Origin: Flavobacterium sp. IMCC34852
GTDB lineage: Bacteria > Bacteroidota > Bacteroidia > Flavobacteriales > Flavobacteriaceae
Length of the DNA: 64,000 nt
Assembly (NCBI RefSeq): GCF_030643905.1
Contig: NZ_CP121446.1
Location: forward strand, 62,001 to 126,000
Direction of reading: 5' to 3'
Each line of letters opens with the position of its first letter. Positions within the stretch are counted from its first letter, which is position 1. The notes under the pieces are model-generated. The model worked only from the letters and a program-made list of their open reading frames with translations, was not told the DNA's origin and ran no database searches. This document shows, piece by piece, positions 44,125-51,770 of this stretch. The translations under genes were made by a program, and so were the position numbers.

Positions 44125-45509
44125 TGAAATCAATCCTTTTAGGTTTTTTATTTTTGGGATTCACGGTTTGGAGTCAAAATACTACCAAAGAACTCAGCTA
44201 TAATGAGTTTTTAGGGTATGTCAAAAAATACCATCCGTTGGTTAAAAGTGCCAACTTAGAACTCAATCAGGCACAAGCCAATTTAATGATGGCGCGCGGT
44301 GGTTTTGACCCTAAGATTGAAGTCGATTTTGAACAGAAAAAATTCAAAGACAACGAATATTATTCGATACTAAACAGCAGTTTTAAAATTCCGACTTGGT
44401 ACGGCATTGAAGTCAAAGCCGGATTTGACAACAACGACGGTATTTATCTGAATCCAGAAAATACGGTTCCGAATCAAGGTTTGACTTCGCTTGGCATTTC
44501 GATTCCGTTGGGACAAGGCTTATTCATTAACCAACGCATGGCCGATTTGCGCAAAGCCAAAATTCAAGTCAAATTGAGTCAGGCCGAACGAAATTTAATG
44601 GCGGTTTCAGTGTTGTATGACGCTTCAGTGGCTTATTTCAATTGGAAGAGAAATTTTAACGAGGTCACTTTGTACCAAAATTATTTAACCAATGCCGAAG
44701 TGCGTTATAAAGGTATCACAAAATCCATTGAAGAAGGCGACAAACCGGCCATTGACAGCGTAGAAGCCGGAATCATAGTGAGAAACCGAAAGTTAAGCTT
44801 GGAAGAATCGAGATTAAAATTGACAAAAGCCCAATTGGAATTGGCTAACTTTCTTTGGTTAGAAAATAATGTGCCGCTCGAATTGCAAGACGATATCGTA
44901 CCTGAGGAAAATTTGGCTGCGACCATCAAAGAAACGTTACGCACTAACGACTTGATGTTAGAAAATCCTTCTTTAGAAAACCATCCGAAAATCAACGCAT
45001 TGGAAAACAAAATCGAAATACTCGAAGTCGAACGAAAATTGAAAGCCAATATGCTTTTACCTAAAATCGATTTGGGTTACTCGTATTTATCGGAGCCGAG
45101 TTACTTTGACAATTACCGATTTCAGGATTATAAAGTAGGCGTGAATTTTTCCTTTCCGGTGTTTTTGCGCAAAGAACGCGGGAGTTTACAGTTGGCTAAA
45201 TACAAATTGCAAGATGTAAAATTCGATTTAGATTTGGAACGGGTACAATTGAAGAATAAAATCAAAGCGCAACAAACCGAAATCGCTTCACTCGAAAAAC
45301 AGCAACAGCTCATCAATAATTTAGTAGCGGATTACAGTACGATGTTGGCTTCCGAAGAACGCCTTTTCTCCTTTGGCGAAAGCTCTGTCTTTTTAATCAA
45401 TTCGCGCGAAAACAATTTGGTTTCCGCCCAACTTTCAAAACTGCAAATAGAAAACCGGTTTTTCGACTCTAACGCAACGCTGTTTAAAATCATGGCGAAT
45501 CCCGAGTAA
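44124..45509 (+). CDS. TolC-family outer-membrane channel
   Basis: Outer-membrane efflux protein of 461 residues. The signal peptide is at about 1-17 (ends VWSQ). Two TolC repeats of helices and strands follow, for example SYNEFLGYVKKYHPLVKSA and the second-half LENHPKINALENKIEILEV. Long amphipathic helices rich in K, E and Q form the periplasmic tunnel. It completes the TetR-ABC-HlyD-TolC operon and converges on the LysR gene with a 13-nt gap. Confidence 0.92.
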   Translation: MKSILLGFLFLGFTVWSQNTTKELSYNEFLGYVKKYHPLVKSANLELNQAQANLMMARGGFDPKIEVDFEQKKFKDNEYYSILNSSFKIPTWYGIEVKAGFDNNDGIYLNPENTVPNQGLTSLGISIPLGQGLFINQRMADLRKAKIQVKLSQAERNLMAVSVLYDASVAYFNWKRNFNEVTLYQNYLTNAEVRYKGITKSIEEGDKPAIDSVEAGIIVRNRKLSLEESRLKLTKAQLELANFLWLENNVPLELQDDIVPEENLAATIKETLRTNDLMLENPSLENHPKINALENKIEILEVERKLKANMLLPKIDLGYSYLSEPSYFDNYRFQDYKVGVNFSFPVFLRKERGSLQLAKYKLQDVKFDLDLERVQLKNKIKAQQTEIASLEKQQQLINNLVADYSTMLASEERLFSFGESSVFLINSRENNLVSAQLSKLQIENRFFDSNATLFKIMANPE

Positions 45510-45522
45510 TTTCAGACAGTCA

Positions 45523-46446
45523 TTAAAAGGAATCTATCCATGAAAAGTTTTTGTTTTTGATGCTTTCCTTTTCTTTTTTAATAAAATCCAAATAAGCTGT
45601 AGCTGCCGGACTCATTTTTTTACCCTTTAACCAAATTAAAGTCCAATTGGTGATAATAGGCAAACCCTTGGAAGGCAAGATTGTAATACTGTTGTTTTCA
45701 AGCTCATTTTTTAAACCGATTAAGGGCATAATCGAAACCCCTAAGCCTGCAATCACCGCCTGTTTGACAGCTTCATTGGAGGTCAATTGCAGTTTTGTTC
45801 TGGCCTTAATTCCTTGCTTATTTAGATAGCTTTCCATAGCGATTCGTGTGGCAGATCCTTCTTCACGGTAAATAAGAGAGGTGTTGGAGAGGAATTCATT
45901 TGCTCTTTTAGGATTATTCAATTCCGTTTTTTGATTGGCAACTAAAAACAACTTATTATCCATTAAAACCTCGGATTCTACTTCAATTCCTGAGGGCAAG
46001 GTAGAAACCAAGGCAAAATCAACTTCATTATTTTTGAGGGCTTTGATTACTTTTAGCTTATTAGCAACATCCACATCTAGCTCTACACCTTTATTATTGT
46101 TGGTAAAATCAGACAAAAAATAAGGCATAACATATTTTCCTGTTGACACTACGGATATCCTGAGTTTGCCACTTAAAATCCCTTTAAATGCCAGAGTTTT
46201 GTAATTGATGCTATGCACTTCATTGACTATGTTTTCGGCGGCTAAGGCAATTTCTTTTCCAAAATCGGTCACAAATAATTTCCTTCCTATTACTTCTGTA
46301 AGCGGAATTTCAAACTGATCCTGAAGATTTTTTAACTGAATAGATACGGCGGGTTGCGTGAGATGTAACTCTTCCGCGGCTTTTGTTATGCTTTTAGTTT
46401 GTGTGATTTTTAAGAATACTTGCAGTTGATGTAAAGTATAATTCAT
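45523..46446 (-). CDS. LysR-family regulator, CbbR/CmpR-like
   Basis: Regulator of 307 residues. The N-terminal winged helix (TKSITKAAEELHLTQPAVS) is followed by the effector domain (about 90-300). The effector part resembles CbbR/CmpR regulators of carbon fixation and bicarbonate uptake: YREEGSATRIAMESYL, LTSNEAVKQAVIAGLGVSIM, and near the end LIWLKGKKMSPAA. It is divergent from a small-membrane-protein gene and lies 2.6 kb from an SbtA-type bicarbonate permease, which fits that subfamily. The link to inorganic carbon is inference from resemblance and location. Confidence 0.88.
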   Translation of the reverse strand: MNYTLHQLQVFLKITQTKSITKAAEELHLTQPAVSIQLKNLQDQFEIPLTEVIGRKLFVTDFGKEIALAAENIVNEVHSINYKTLAFKGILSGKLRISVVSTGKYVMPYFLSDFTNNNKGVELDVDVANKLKVIKALKNNEVDFALVSTLPSGIEVESEVLMDNKLFLVANQKTELNNPKRANEFLSNTSLIYREEGSATRIAMESYLNKQGIKARTKLQLTSNEAVKQAVIAGLGVSIMPLIGLKNELENNSITILPSKGLPIITNWTLIWLKGKKMSPAATAYLDFIKKEKESIKNKNFSWIDSF

Positions 46447-46538
46447 AAATTATGTTTATGTATATTATAACAAATATAAATAAAAATATATGAAAAGTAA
46501 TATAGAATTTTGTCCAGTAATTCAACAACATCATAAAT

Positions 46539-46718
46539 ATGAAACAAGCTATGGAGAAAATAACCGATAAACTGGCACTAGTTATATTATTGGCTTTATT
46601 GTTAGGAGGATTGGCTTTGAACTTCTTGTTGCCAAAAAATATTATTTCGTTTGCTTTGCTGGGCTTAGGCGTGATTATAACATTATACCAACTAAAAAAA
46701 ATAAATTTAAAATTATGA
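46539..46718 (+). CDS. 59-residue two-span membrane protein
   Basis: Unnamed small protein starting MKQAMEKITDKLALVILLAL and ending KKINLKL. It has two hydrophobic helices (about 13-30 and 35-50) joined by a short turn (LLPKNI). Its TGA stop overlaps the ATG of the next gene by 4 nt (ATGA), strong evidence for a translated gene. It is the first gene of the unit divergent from the CbbR-like regulator. I do not recognise a family, and its function is unknown. Confidence 0.7.
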   Translation: MKQAMEKITDKLALVILLALLLGGLALNFLLPKNIISFALLGLGVIITLYQLKKINLKL

Positions 46719-47002
46719 AAGTTCAAACTAAAAAAGAGATTAAATTAATTGATGGTGTTTTTACCCCAAGCGAAGCAAAGTCGATACTCGTTACCATGAT
46801 AGATAATAAAATAAATTATCACAAACTAGACGATTTTAGCAATCACATCAGAACAGATCGCCATCCGCATCATTCTAAAAAAAGAGTTGAAGAGTTACTG
46901 GAAACTAAAATTCAACTTCGCTCTTGGCTTGATTTAGTTGAACATCCTTCTTTGAAAATAAAAGGCACTATTACGATTGAATTAGATGAAGATATTCAAT
47001 AA
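46715..47002 (+). CDS. Conserved-looking 95-residue protein of unknown function
   Basis: Soluble and charged. The N-terminal half is KEIKLIDGVFTPSEAKSIL, then helix-rich HHSKKRVEELLETKIQLRSW, and it ends in a beta-like IKGTITIELDEDIQ. There is no signal peptide, Cys or membrane span. It is coupled to the 59-aa gene by a 4-nt overlap and overlaps the DUF6671 gene by 17 nt, so the three are one transcript. It does not resemble the PII-like SbtB partner of SbtA. Function is unknown. Confidence 0.7.
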   Translation: MKVQTKKEIKLIDGVFTPSEAKSILVTMIDNKINYHKLDDFSNHIRTDRHPHHSKKRVEELLETKIQLRSWLDLVEHPSLKIKGTITIELDEDIQ

Positions 47003-47828
47003 TCGAAAACTATTAGTAGCCACAAAACACCATAAAGAAAAGGTTATTGCTCCTTTATTCGAAAAAAAACTAGGTGTTCGCTGTTTTACTTCTGATGAAT
47101 TTGACACCGATACTCTGGGAACTTTCTCAGGTGAAGTATCCAGAAAAGATGATGCTCTAACGACCCTTAGAAAAAAATGTATCCTTGCTATGGAAAAGAA
47201 TCATTGTGATTTGGTTATCGCTAGTGAAGGGTCGTTTGGAGTTCATCCTTCAGTTTTTTTTGCCTCGGCAGATGATGAATTAATAATGCTAAAAGACGCT
47301 AAAAACGACTTGGAAATTGTAGCTCGGGAAATAAGTTTAGACACCAATTTCAATGCATCCGTCATTACTAATGAAAGTGATTTACTAGCCTTTGCCCAAC
47401 GAGTTCAGTTCCCATCACATGCTCTCATTTTAAAACCGGCTGAGAACAATTTCAGCAAAATCGTAAAAGGAATTAACGACTCTGAAAATTTAAAGAAATA
47501 TGTCAACGAATTTATAAATGAATTCGGAATGGCCTATGTGGAGACCGATATGAGAGCCCAGTTCAACCCAACCCGAATGAAAGTCATTGAAAAAGCGGCT
47601 CAAAAACTGCTTCAAAACGTTCAATCCACTTGCCCGAATTGTAAATCGCCCGGATTTGCAATCACCAAAGCCATTCCCGGTTTGCCTTGTAGTTGGTGCA
47701 AAAAACCAACAGATTCAACACTAAGCTACTTGTATACATGCAACAAATGTGAATTCACCAAAGAAGCGTTATTTCCACACCAAAAAAACACAGAAGACCC
47801 AACCTATTGCCATTTGTGTAATCCGTAA
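46986..47828 (+). CDS. DUF6671-family protein with C-terminal zinc ribbons
   Basis: It has 280 residues. The main part (about 1-200) begins LVATKHHKEKVIAPLFEKKL and contains IASEGSFGVHPSVFF; I associate this with DUF6671. The C-terminal 75 residues carry paired Cys knuckles: CPNC with CSWC, and CNKC with CHLC, which would bind one or two zinc ions. It is probably cytoplasmic. It starts 17 nt inside the 95-aa gene and ends 9 nt before the Sua5 gene. Function is unknown; the neighbour suggests a nucleic acid or tRNA link. Confidence 0.78.
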   Translation: MKIFNNRKLLVATKHHKEKVIAPLFEKKLGVRCFTSDEFDTDTLGTFSGEVSRKDDALTTLRKKCILAMEKNHCDLVIASEGSFGVHPSVFFASADDELIMLKDAKNDLEIVAREISLDTNFNASVITNESDLLAFAQRVQFPSHALILKPAENNFSKIVKGINDSENLKKYVNEFINEFGMAYVETDMRAQFNPTRMKVIEKAAQKLLQNVQSTCPNCKSPGFAITKAIPGLPCSWCKKPTDSTLSYLYTCNKCEFTKEALFPHQKNTEDPTYCHLCNP

Positions 47829-47837
47829 AACAAAAAA

Positions 47838-48815
47838 ATGATTTCAACAGACATTCATCAGGCAGCTCATTTACTTAAAAATGATGCCGTCATCTCCATT
47901 CCAACAGAAACCGTGTATGGTTTAGCCGGGAATATTTTTAGTGAAAAAGCCATCAAAAGCATTTTCAATTTAAAAAAACGTCCCCTTTCCAATCCGCTGA
48001 TTGTTCACATTGGTAATGCCAATCAATTAGAAGATTTGGTTACTCAAGTCCCGATCTTAGCCAAAAAATTAATGGAGAAATTTTGGCCGGGATCTCTAAC
48101 CTTAGTGCTACCAAAGAAAGATATTGTCCCTAATTTCGTAACCGGAGGAAAAGACACTGTGGCCGTTCGCATGCCCAATCACGAGCAAACGCTCAAACTA
48201 TTAAACCTCTTATCTTTCCCGTTAGCGGCTCCAAGTGCTAATCCTTTCAGTTCTATCAGTCCAACCAAAGCGAGTCATGTGGAAGCATATTTCGGAGCTT
48301 CAATTCCGCTTATCCTTGAAGGTGGAAATTGCCAAAAAGGAATAGAATCCACTATAATCGGATTTGAAAACGATACTCCTGTTTTATACCGATTAGGGTC
48401 GATTGCTCTGGAAGATATTGAACATGAAATCGGCCCGGTTAATATCAAAAACTTTGAAGAGCACAAACCTATGGCACCGGGCATGATGGCCAAACATTAT
48501 GCCCCGAAAACACAGACTATAACCACTGATAATATATTGGAATCTATCGATTTTTATAAAAATAAAAAAGTAGGCTTACTTCTTTTTAACCAAATCATTA
48601 ACTCCGAAAATATTACCCATCAGGAAGTGCTTTCCTTCAATAGCGATTTGGCTGAAGCGGCTTCCAATTTATATGCGGCTATGCACCGATTGGACCGTTT
48701 AAACTTAGATATCATTATTGCTGAAAAATTTCCTGAAAATCAGCTGGGCAGATCTATTAACGACCGTCTCAAAAGAGCAACAGCATCAACAAACACTTCC
48801 TATGTTTTTAACTAA
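47838..48815 (+). CDS. L-threonylcarbamoyladenylate synthase (Sua5)
   Basis: Cytoplasmic enzyme that combines L-threonine, bicarbonate and ATP to give threonylcarbamoyl-AMP for tRNA t6A37. It has 325 residues, with the YrdC domain (about 1-205: ISIPTETVYGLAGNIF, SNPLIVHIGN, FWPGSLTLVLPKK) plus the C-terminal Sua5 domain (APGMMAKHYAPKT onward), so it is the long form. It lies 9 nt after DUF6671. Bicarbonate is a substrate, which is noteworthy because a carbonic anhydrase relic and bicarbonate permease follow. Confidence 0.95.
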   Translation: MISTDIHQAAHLLKNDAVISIPTETVYGLAGNIFSEKAIKSIFNLKKRPLSNPLIVHIGNANQLEDLVTQVPILAKKLMEKFWPGSLTLVLPKKDIVPNFVTGGKDTVAVRMPNHEQTLKLLNLLSFPLAAPSANPFSSISPTKASHVEAYFGASIPLILEGGNCQKGIESTIIGFENDTPVLYRLGSIALEDIEHEIGPVNIKNFEEHKPMAPGMMAKHYAPKTQTITTDNILESIDFYKNKKVGLLLFNQIINSENITHQEVLSFNSDLAEAASNLYAAMHRLDRLNLDIIIAEKFPENQLGRSINDRLKRATASTNTSYVFN

Positions 48816-48835
48816 ATAACTTATAATTAACACAA

Positions 48836-48988
48836 AATGAAGCTTTTGCCAAATTGGTTGCCCAACACAATGTTAGAAATACCATCGCTGAGATACGATC
48901 CAAAAGCGAAATCCTCCGCACCATGTAAGAAAAAGCAGAGATCAAAATAATAGTTGACTTTTATATCCTTCGCAACGGAGAATTATAA
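48836..48988 (+). pseudogene. Relic of a beta-carbonic anhydrase (C-terminal fragment with an in-frame stop)
   Basis: Reading this frame gives NEAFAKLVAQHNVRNTIAEI, then RSKSEILRTM, a TAA stop at 48926, and EKAEIKIIVDFYILRNGEL before the terminal TAA at 48986. The pattern 'NV-TI--IR-KS-IL--M-E-GEIKI' is the C-terminal end of beta-carbonic anhydrases. The zinc-binding N-terminal two thirds is absent, since a stop lies at 48824-48826. It sits between the Sua5 and SbtA genes. The match is by eye and short, so I hold it at moderate confidence. Confidence 0.55.
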
Positions 48989-49020
48989 TTTTTAGAATAA
49001 TCCCATTAAATTTAACCCGA

Positions 49021-49977
49021 ATGAATATTAGTTTGCTTTTAGACAATTTAACTAATCCGGCTTTACTGTTTTTTTTATTGGGTATCATTGCTACCCGACT
49101 AAAAAGTGATTTGGAAATCCCAAACAATACCTCAAAATTTATTTCACTTTATCTTTTATTTTCCATAGGATTTAAAGGCGGGCAAGAATTGGCGCACAGC
49201 CATTTTACTGTAAACATTTTGTGGTCTGTTCTTTTTGGAATGACGGTAGCGGTAGCCATCCCATTGTATTGTTTCTTTATTCTGAAAAGAAAATTCAGCA
49301 TCGCAAACTCAGGAGCTATTGCTGCGGCTTATGGTTCCGTAAGCGCTGTGACCTTTGTTACTGCGGTAGCGTTTATTGAAATTCAAAAATATACTTTTAG
49401 CGGCCACATGGTTGCTGTGATGGCATTAATGGAAGCTCCCGCTATAGTGGTTGGCGTAATTTTAATGAGAATGTACAACAAAGAAAAAACCAACCCTACG
49501 AGTTTGTTATCAGTAATAAAGCATTCGCTTACCAACGGCAGTGTGCTTTTAATTTTAGGAAGTTTGGTAATTGGGTTTTTGGCTAGCGAACAACAAGCTA
49601 TGGGAATAAAACCTTTCACCACCGATATTTTTAAAGGATTCTTAGCCATCTTTCTTTTAGATATGGGAATTATAAGTGGAAAAAAATTGGACGACTTCCT
49701 TAAAAGTGGTTGGTTTGCAGTGGCCTTTGCCATATTTATCCCTTTGTTCAACGGTTGCGCAGTTGCCTTTTTGAGTCAAATGGTAACTGATGAAATTGGA
49801 AATCGCTTTATATTTGCGGTTTTAGCAGCGAGTGCTTCTTATATTGCTGTTCCTGCAGCAATGAAAATAGTAGCTCCAAAAGCCAATCCCGGTCTTTTTT
49901 TACCCATGGCGCTTGCCGTTACTTTTCCTTTCAATATCACTTTAGGTTTTCCGATTTATCTGGCAATCATTCTGTAA
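49021..49977 (+). CDS. SbtA-type sodium-dependent bicarbonate permease
   Basis: Inner-membrane transporter of 318 residues with about ten helices. Family motifs seen: ALLFFLLGIIATRLKSDL at the start, LFSIGFKGGQELAHS, and AAAYGSVSAVTFVTAVAF, followed by a matching repeat in the second half (LLDMGIISGKKLDDF, ASASYIAVPAAMKIVAP). The two inverted halves fit SbtA, which imports bicarbonate with sodium. The usual PII-like regulator SbtB is not encoded downstream (map follows). It lies 32 nt after the carbonic anhydrase relic. Confidence 0.85.
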   Translation: MNISLLLDNLTNPALLFFLLGIIATRLKSDLEIPNNTSKFISLYLLFSIGFKGGQELAHSHFTVNILWSVLFGMTVAVAIPLYCFFILKRKFSIANSGAIAAAYGSVSAVTFVTAVAFIEIQKYTFSGHMVAVMALMEAPAIVVGVILMRMYNKEKTNPTSLLSVIKHSLTNGSVLLILGSLVIGFLASEQQAMGIKPFTTDIFKGFLAIFLLDMGIISGKKLDDFLKSGWFAVAFAIFIPLFNGCAVAFLSQMVTDEIGNRFIFAVLAASASYIAVPAAMKIVAPKANPGLFLPMALAVTFPFNITLGFPIYLAIIL

Positions 49978-50006
49978 TTTCAAAATAAGTAGTAAAAAAA
50001 ATTAAC

Positions 50007-50014
50007 TACTTTTG
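50007..50014 (+). promoter_or_regulatory. Probable -7 box of map
   Basis: TACTTTTG, 18 nt before the map start. The upstream A-rich stretch has no clear TTG. Confidence 0.5.
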
Positions 50015-50032
50015 CAACCTTAATTACAGCAG

Positions 50033-50851
50033 ATGATTATCCAAAAAACAAGAGAAGAAATCGAATTGATGCGCGAAAGCGCTTTGATTGTTTCGAAAAC
50101 TTTAGGCATGATAGCCTCCGAAATCAAACCCGGAGTGACCACTTTATATTTAGACAAATTAGCAGAAGCTTTCATACGAGATCATGGAGCTGAACCGGGA
50201 TTTTTGGGCATGTATGGTTTCCCAAATTCGCTTTGTATGAGTCCGAATGCCCAAGTCGTTCACGGTATTCCAAACAATGTCCCGTTGCAGGAAGGCGATG
50301 TGATATCAGTAGATTGCGGTGCTTTGAAAAATGGTTTTTACGGTGACCACGCCTACTCTTTTGAGATTGGTGAAGTCGCTCCGGAAGTCAAAAAATTATT
50401 GCAAGTAACCAAAGAAAGTCTGTACGTTGGTATCCGTGAATTCAAAATCGGAAATCGTGTAGAAGATGTTGGAAATGCGATACAAAAATATACCGAAGCG
50501 CACGGTTATGGTGTTGTTCGTGAATTGGTTGGACACGGTTTAGGTCAAAAAATGCACGAAGAACCGGAAATGCCTAACTACGGCAAACGCGGTCGCGGAA
50601 AACTATTCGTAGAAGGAATGGTTGTAGCTATCGAACCGATGATTAATATGGGAACCAAAAACATCAAGCAACTCAAAGACGGATGGACCATCTTAACGGC
50701 TGATGGAAAACCAAGTGCCCATTTTGAACACGATGTAGCTTTGGTTGATGGTAAACCTGAATTGTTATCGACTTTTGCTTACATCTATAAAGCTTTGGGC
50801 ATTGAGAGTAATGAGGAAGATGAATTTCGTAAAACACCTTTAGTACTGTAA
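50033..50851 (+). CDS. map: Type I methionine aminopeptidase
   Basis: Removes the N-terminal methionine from nascent proteins, using two metal ions. It has 272 residues. The pita-bread fold metal ligands are seen in VISVDCGALKNGFYGDHAYSF (two Asp), LVGHGLGQKMHEEPEMP (His), VAIEPMIN (Glu) and the C-terminal SAHFEHDVAL (Glu). Substrate-pocket residues around NSLCMSPNAQVVHGIP are typical. No N-terminal SH3-binding extension is present. It is an essential housekeeping gene with its own promoter. Confidence 0.97.
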   Translation: MIIQKTREEIELMRESALIVSKTLGMIASEIKPGVTTLYLDKLAEAFIRDHGAEPGFLGMYGFPNSLCMSPNAQVVHGIPNNVPLQEGDVISVDCGALKNGFYGDHAYSFEIGEVAPEVKKLLQVTKESLYVGIREFKIGNRVEDVGNAIQKYTEAHGYGVVRELVGHGLGQKMHEEPEMPNYGKRGRGKLFVEGMVVAIEPMINMGTKNIKQLKDGWTILTADGKPSAHFEHDVALVDGKPELLSTFAYIYKALGIESNEEDEFRKTPLVL

Positions 50852-50934
50852 TATTTGATATTAAGAGGCGAATATTCGGCAGACATTCGGAATTTCACGC
50901 CTAAAATCTCCTCAAAAGACAACAAGATAACGTA

Positions 50935-51705
50935 ATGAAGAAATTATTCAAGTTCATTTTAAATACCATTCCAAGACCCATACTGATTCGTTTGAGTATA
51001 GTGGTTCGCCCTATCTTGGCTTTTTTGTTAAAAGGCAGTCGTTTCACTGACCCTATTGACGGGAAAAGTTTCCGTATGTTTTTACCTTATGGGTATGGAA
51101 ATCAAAGAAACAATGTGTTATCGCCGAGTACACTTTCGTTAGAAAGACACCGTTTACTGTGGCTGTATTTACAAAATGAAACCGATTTTTTTACGGCAAC
51201 CGTTAAGAAAAAAGTATTACACTTTGCGCCGGAACAAGAATTCTATAAACGTTTCAAAAAACAAACCAATATCGATTATACTACAACCGATTTGCTTTCG
51301 CCATTGGCGGATGTCAAAGCGGATATTTGCAATTTGCCTTTTGAAGACAACGCTTATGATTTAATCTTGTGCAACCACGTTTTGGAACACATTCCAGACG
51401 ATACTAAAGCGATGCAGGAATTATACCGCGTATTAAAACCCGGCGGTATGGGGATTTTTCAAATTCCACAAGACTTGTCGAGGGCAACGACTTTTTCGGA
51501 TGATACGATTGTTGACCAAAAAGAACGCGCCAAAATCTTCGGGCAATATGACCACGTTCGTGTTTACGGAAGAGATTATTTTGATAAACTGAGAAGCATC
51601 GGTTTTAAAGTAATCGAAGAAGATTATACCAATAAAATCGCTCCTGAATTGGTCGAAAAATATTGTTTGGCCAAAGGCGAAATCATACCGGTTTGTTTTA
51701 AATAA
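50935..51705 (+). CDS. Class I SAM-dependent methyltransferase
   Basis: It has 256 residues. A UbiE/Methyltransf_11-type domain lies at about 85-215: KVLHFAPEQEFYKRF (motif I region, lacking the usual GxGxG), then DYTTTDLLSPLADVKAD, LCNHVLEHIPDDTKAMQELY and VLKPGGMGIFQIP. The N-terminal 60 residues are basic and hydrophobic (LFKFILNTIPRPILIRLSI), so membrane association is possible. The substrate is unknown; such genes often act on glycolipids or polyketide-like molecules. It is probably separate from map upstream (83-nt gap). Confidence 0.87.
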   Translation: MKKLFKFILNTIPRPILIRLSIVVRPILAFLLKGSRFTDPIDGKSFRMFLPYGYGNQRNNVLSPSTLSLERHRLLWLYLQNETDFFTATVKKKVLHFAPEQEFYKRFKKQTNIDYTTTDLLSPLADVKADICNLPFEDNAYDLILCNHVLEHIPDDTKAMQELYRVLKPGGMGIFQIPQDLSRATTFSDDTIVDQKERAKIFGQYDHVRVYGRDYFDKLRSIGFKVIEEDYTNKIAPELVEKYCLAKGEIIPVCFK

Positions 51706-51770
51706 TTCTTTATTTGGCATAATTCTCGCTAGATAAAATTAGTATCTTTACCAATCTGATTCAAAATAAT

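Noticed and set aside
41108..45509. Export operon as a bacteriocin/peptide secretion cluster
   Set aside because: The ABC protein lacks a C39 peptidase domain and no small precursor peptide with a double-glycine leader was seen nearby.
46394..46726. 110-codon minus-strand frame over the LysR start and the 59-aa gene
   Set aside because: It overlaps the LysR start region and opposes the coupled small operon; low-complexity F/N/I composition argues against coding.
46715..47002. 95-aa protein as the PII-like SbtB partner of SbtA
   Set aside because: It lacks the ferredoxin-like pattern and T-loop of SbtB and is not adjacent to the permease.
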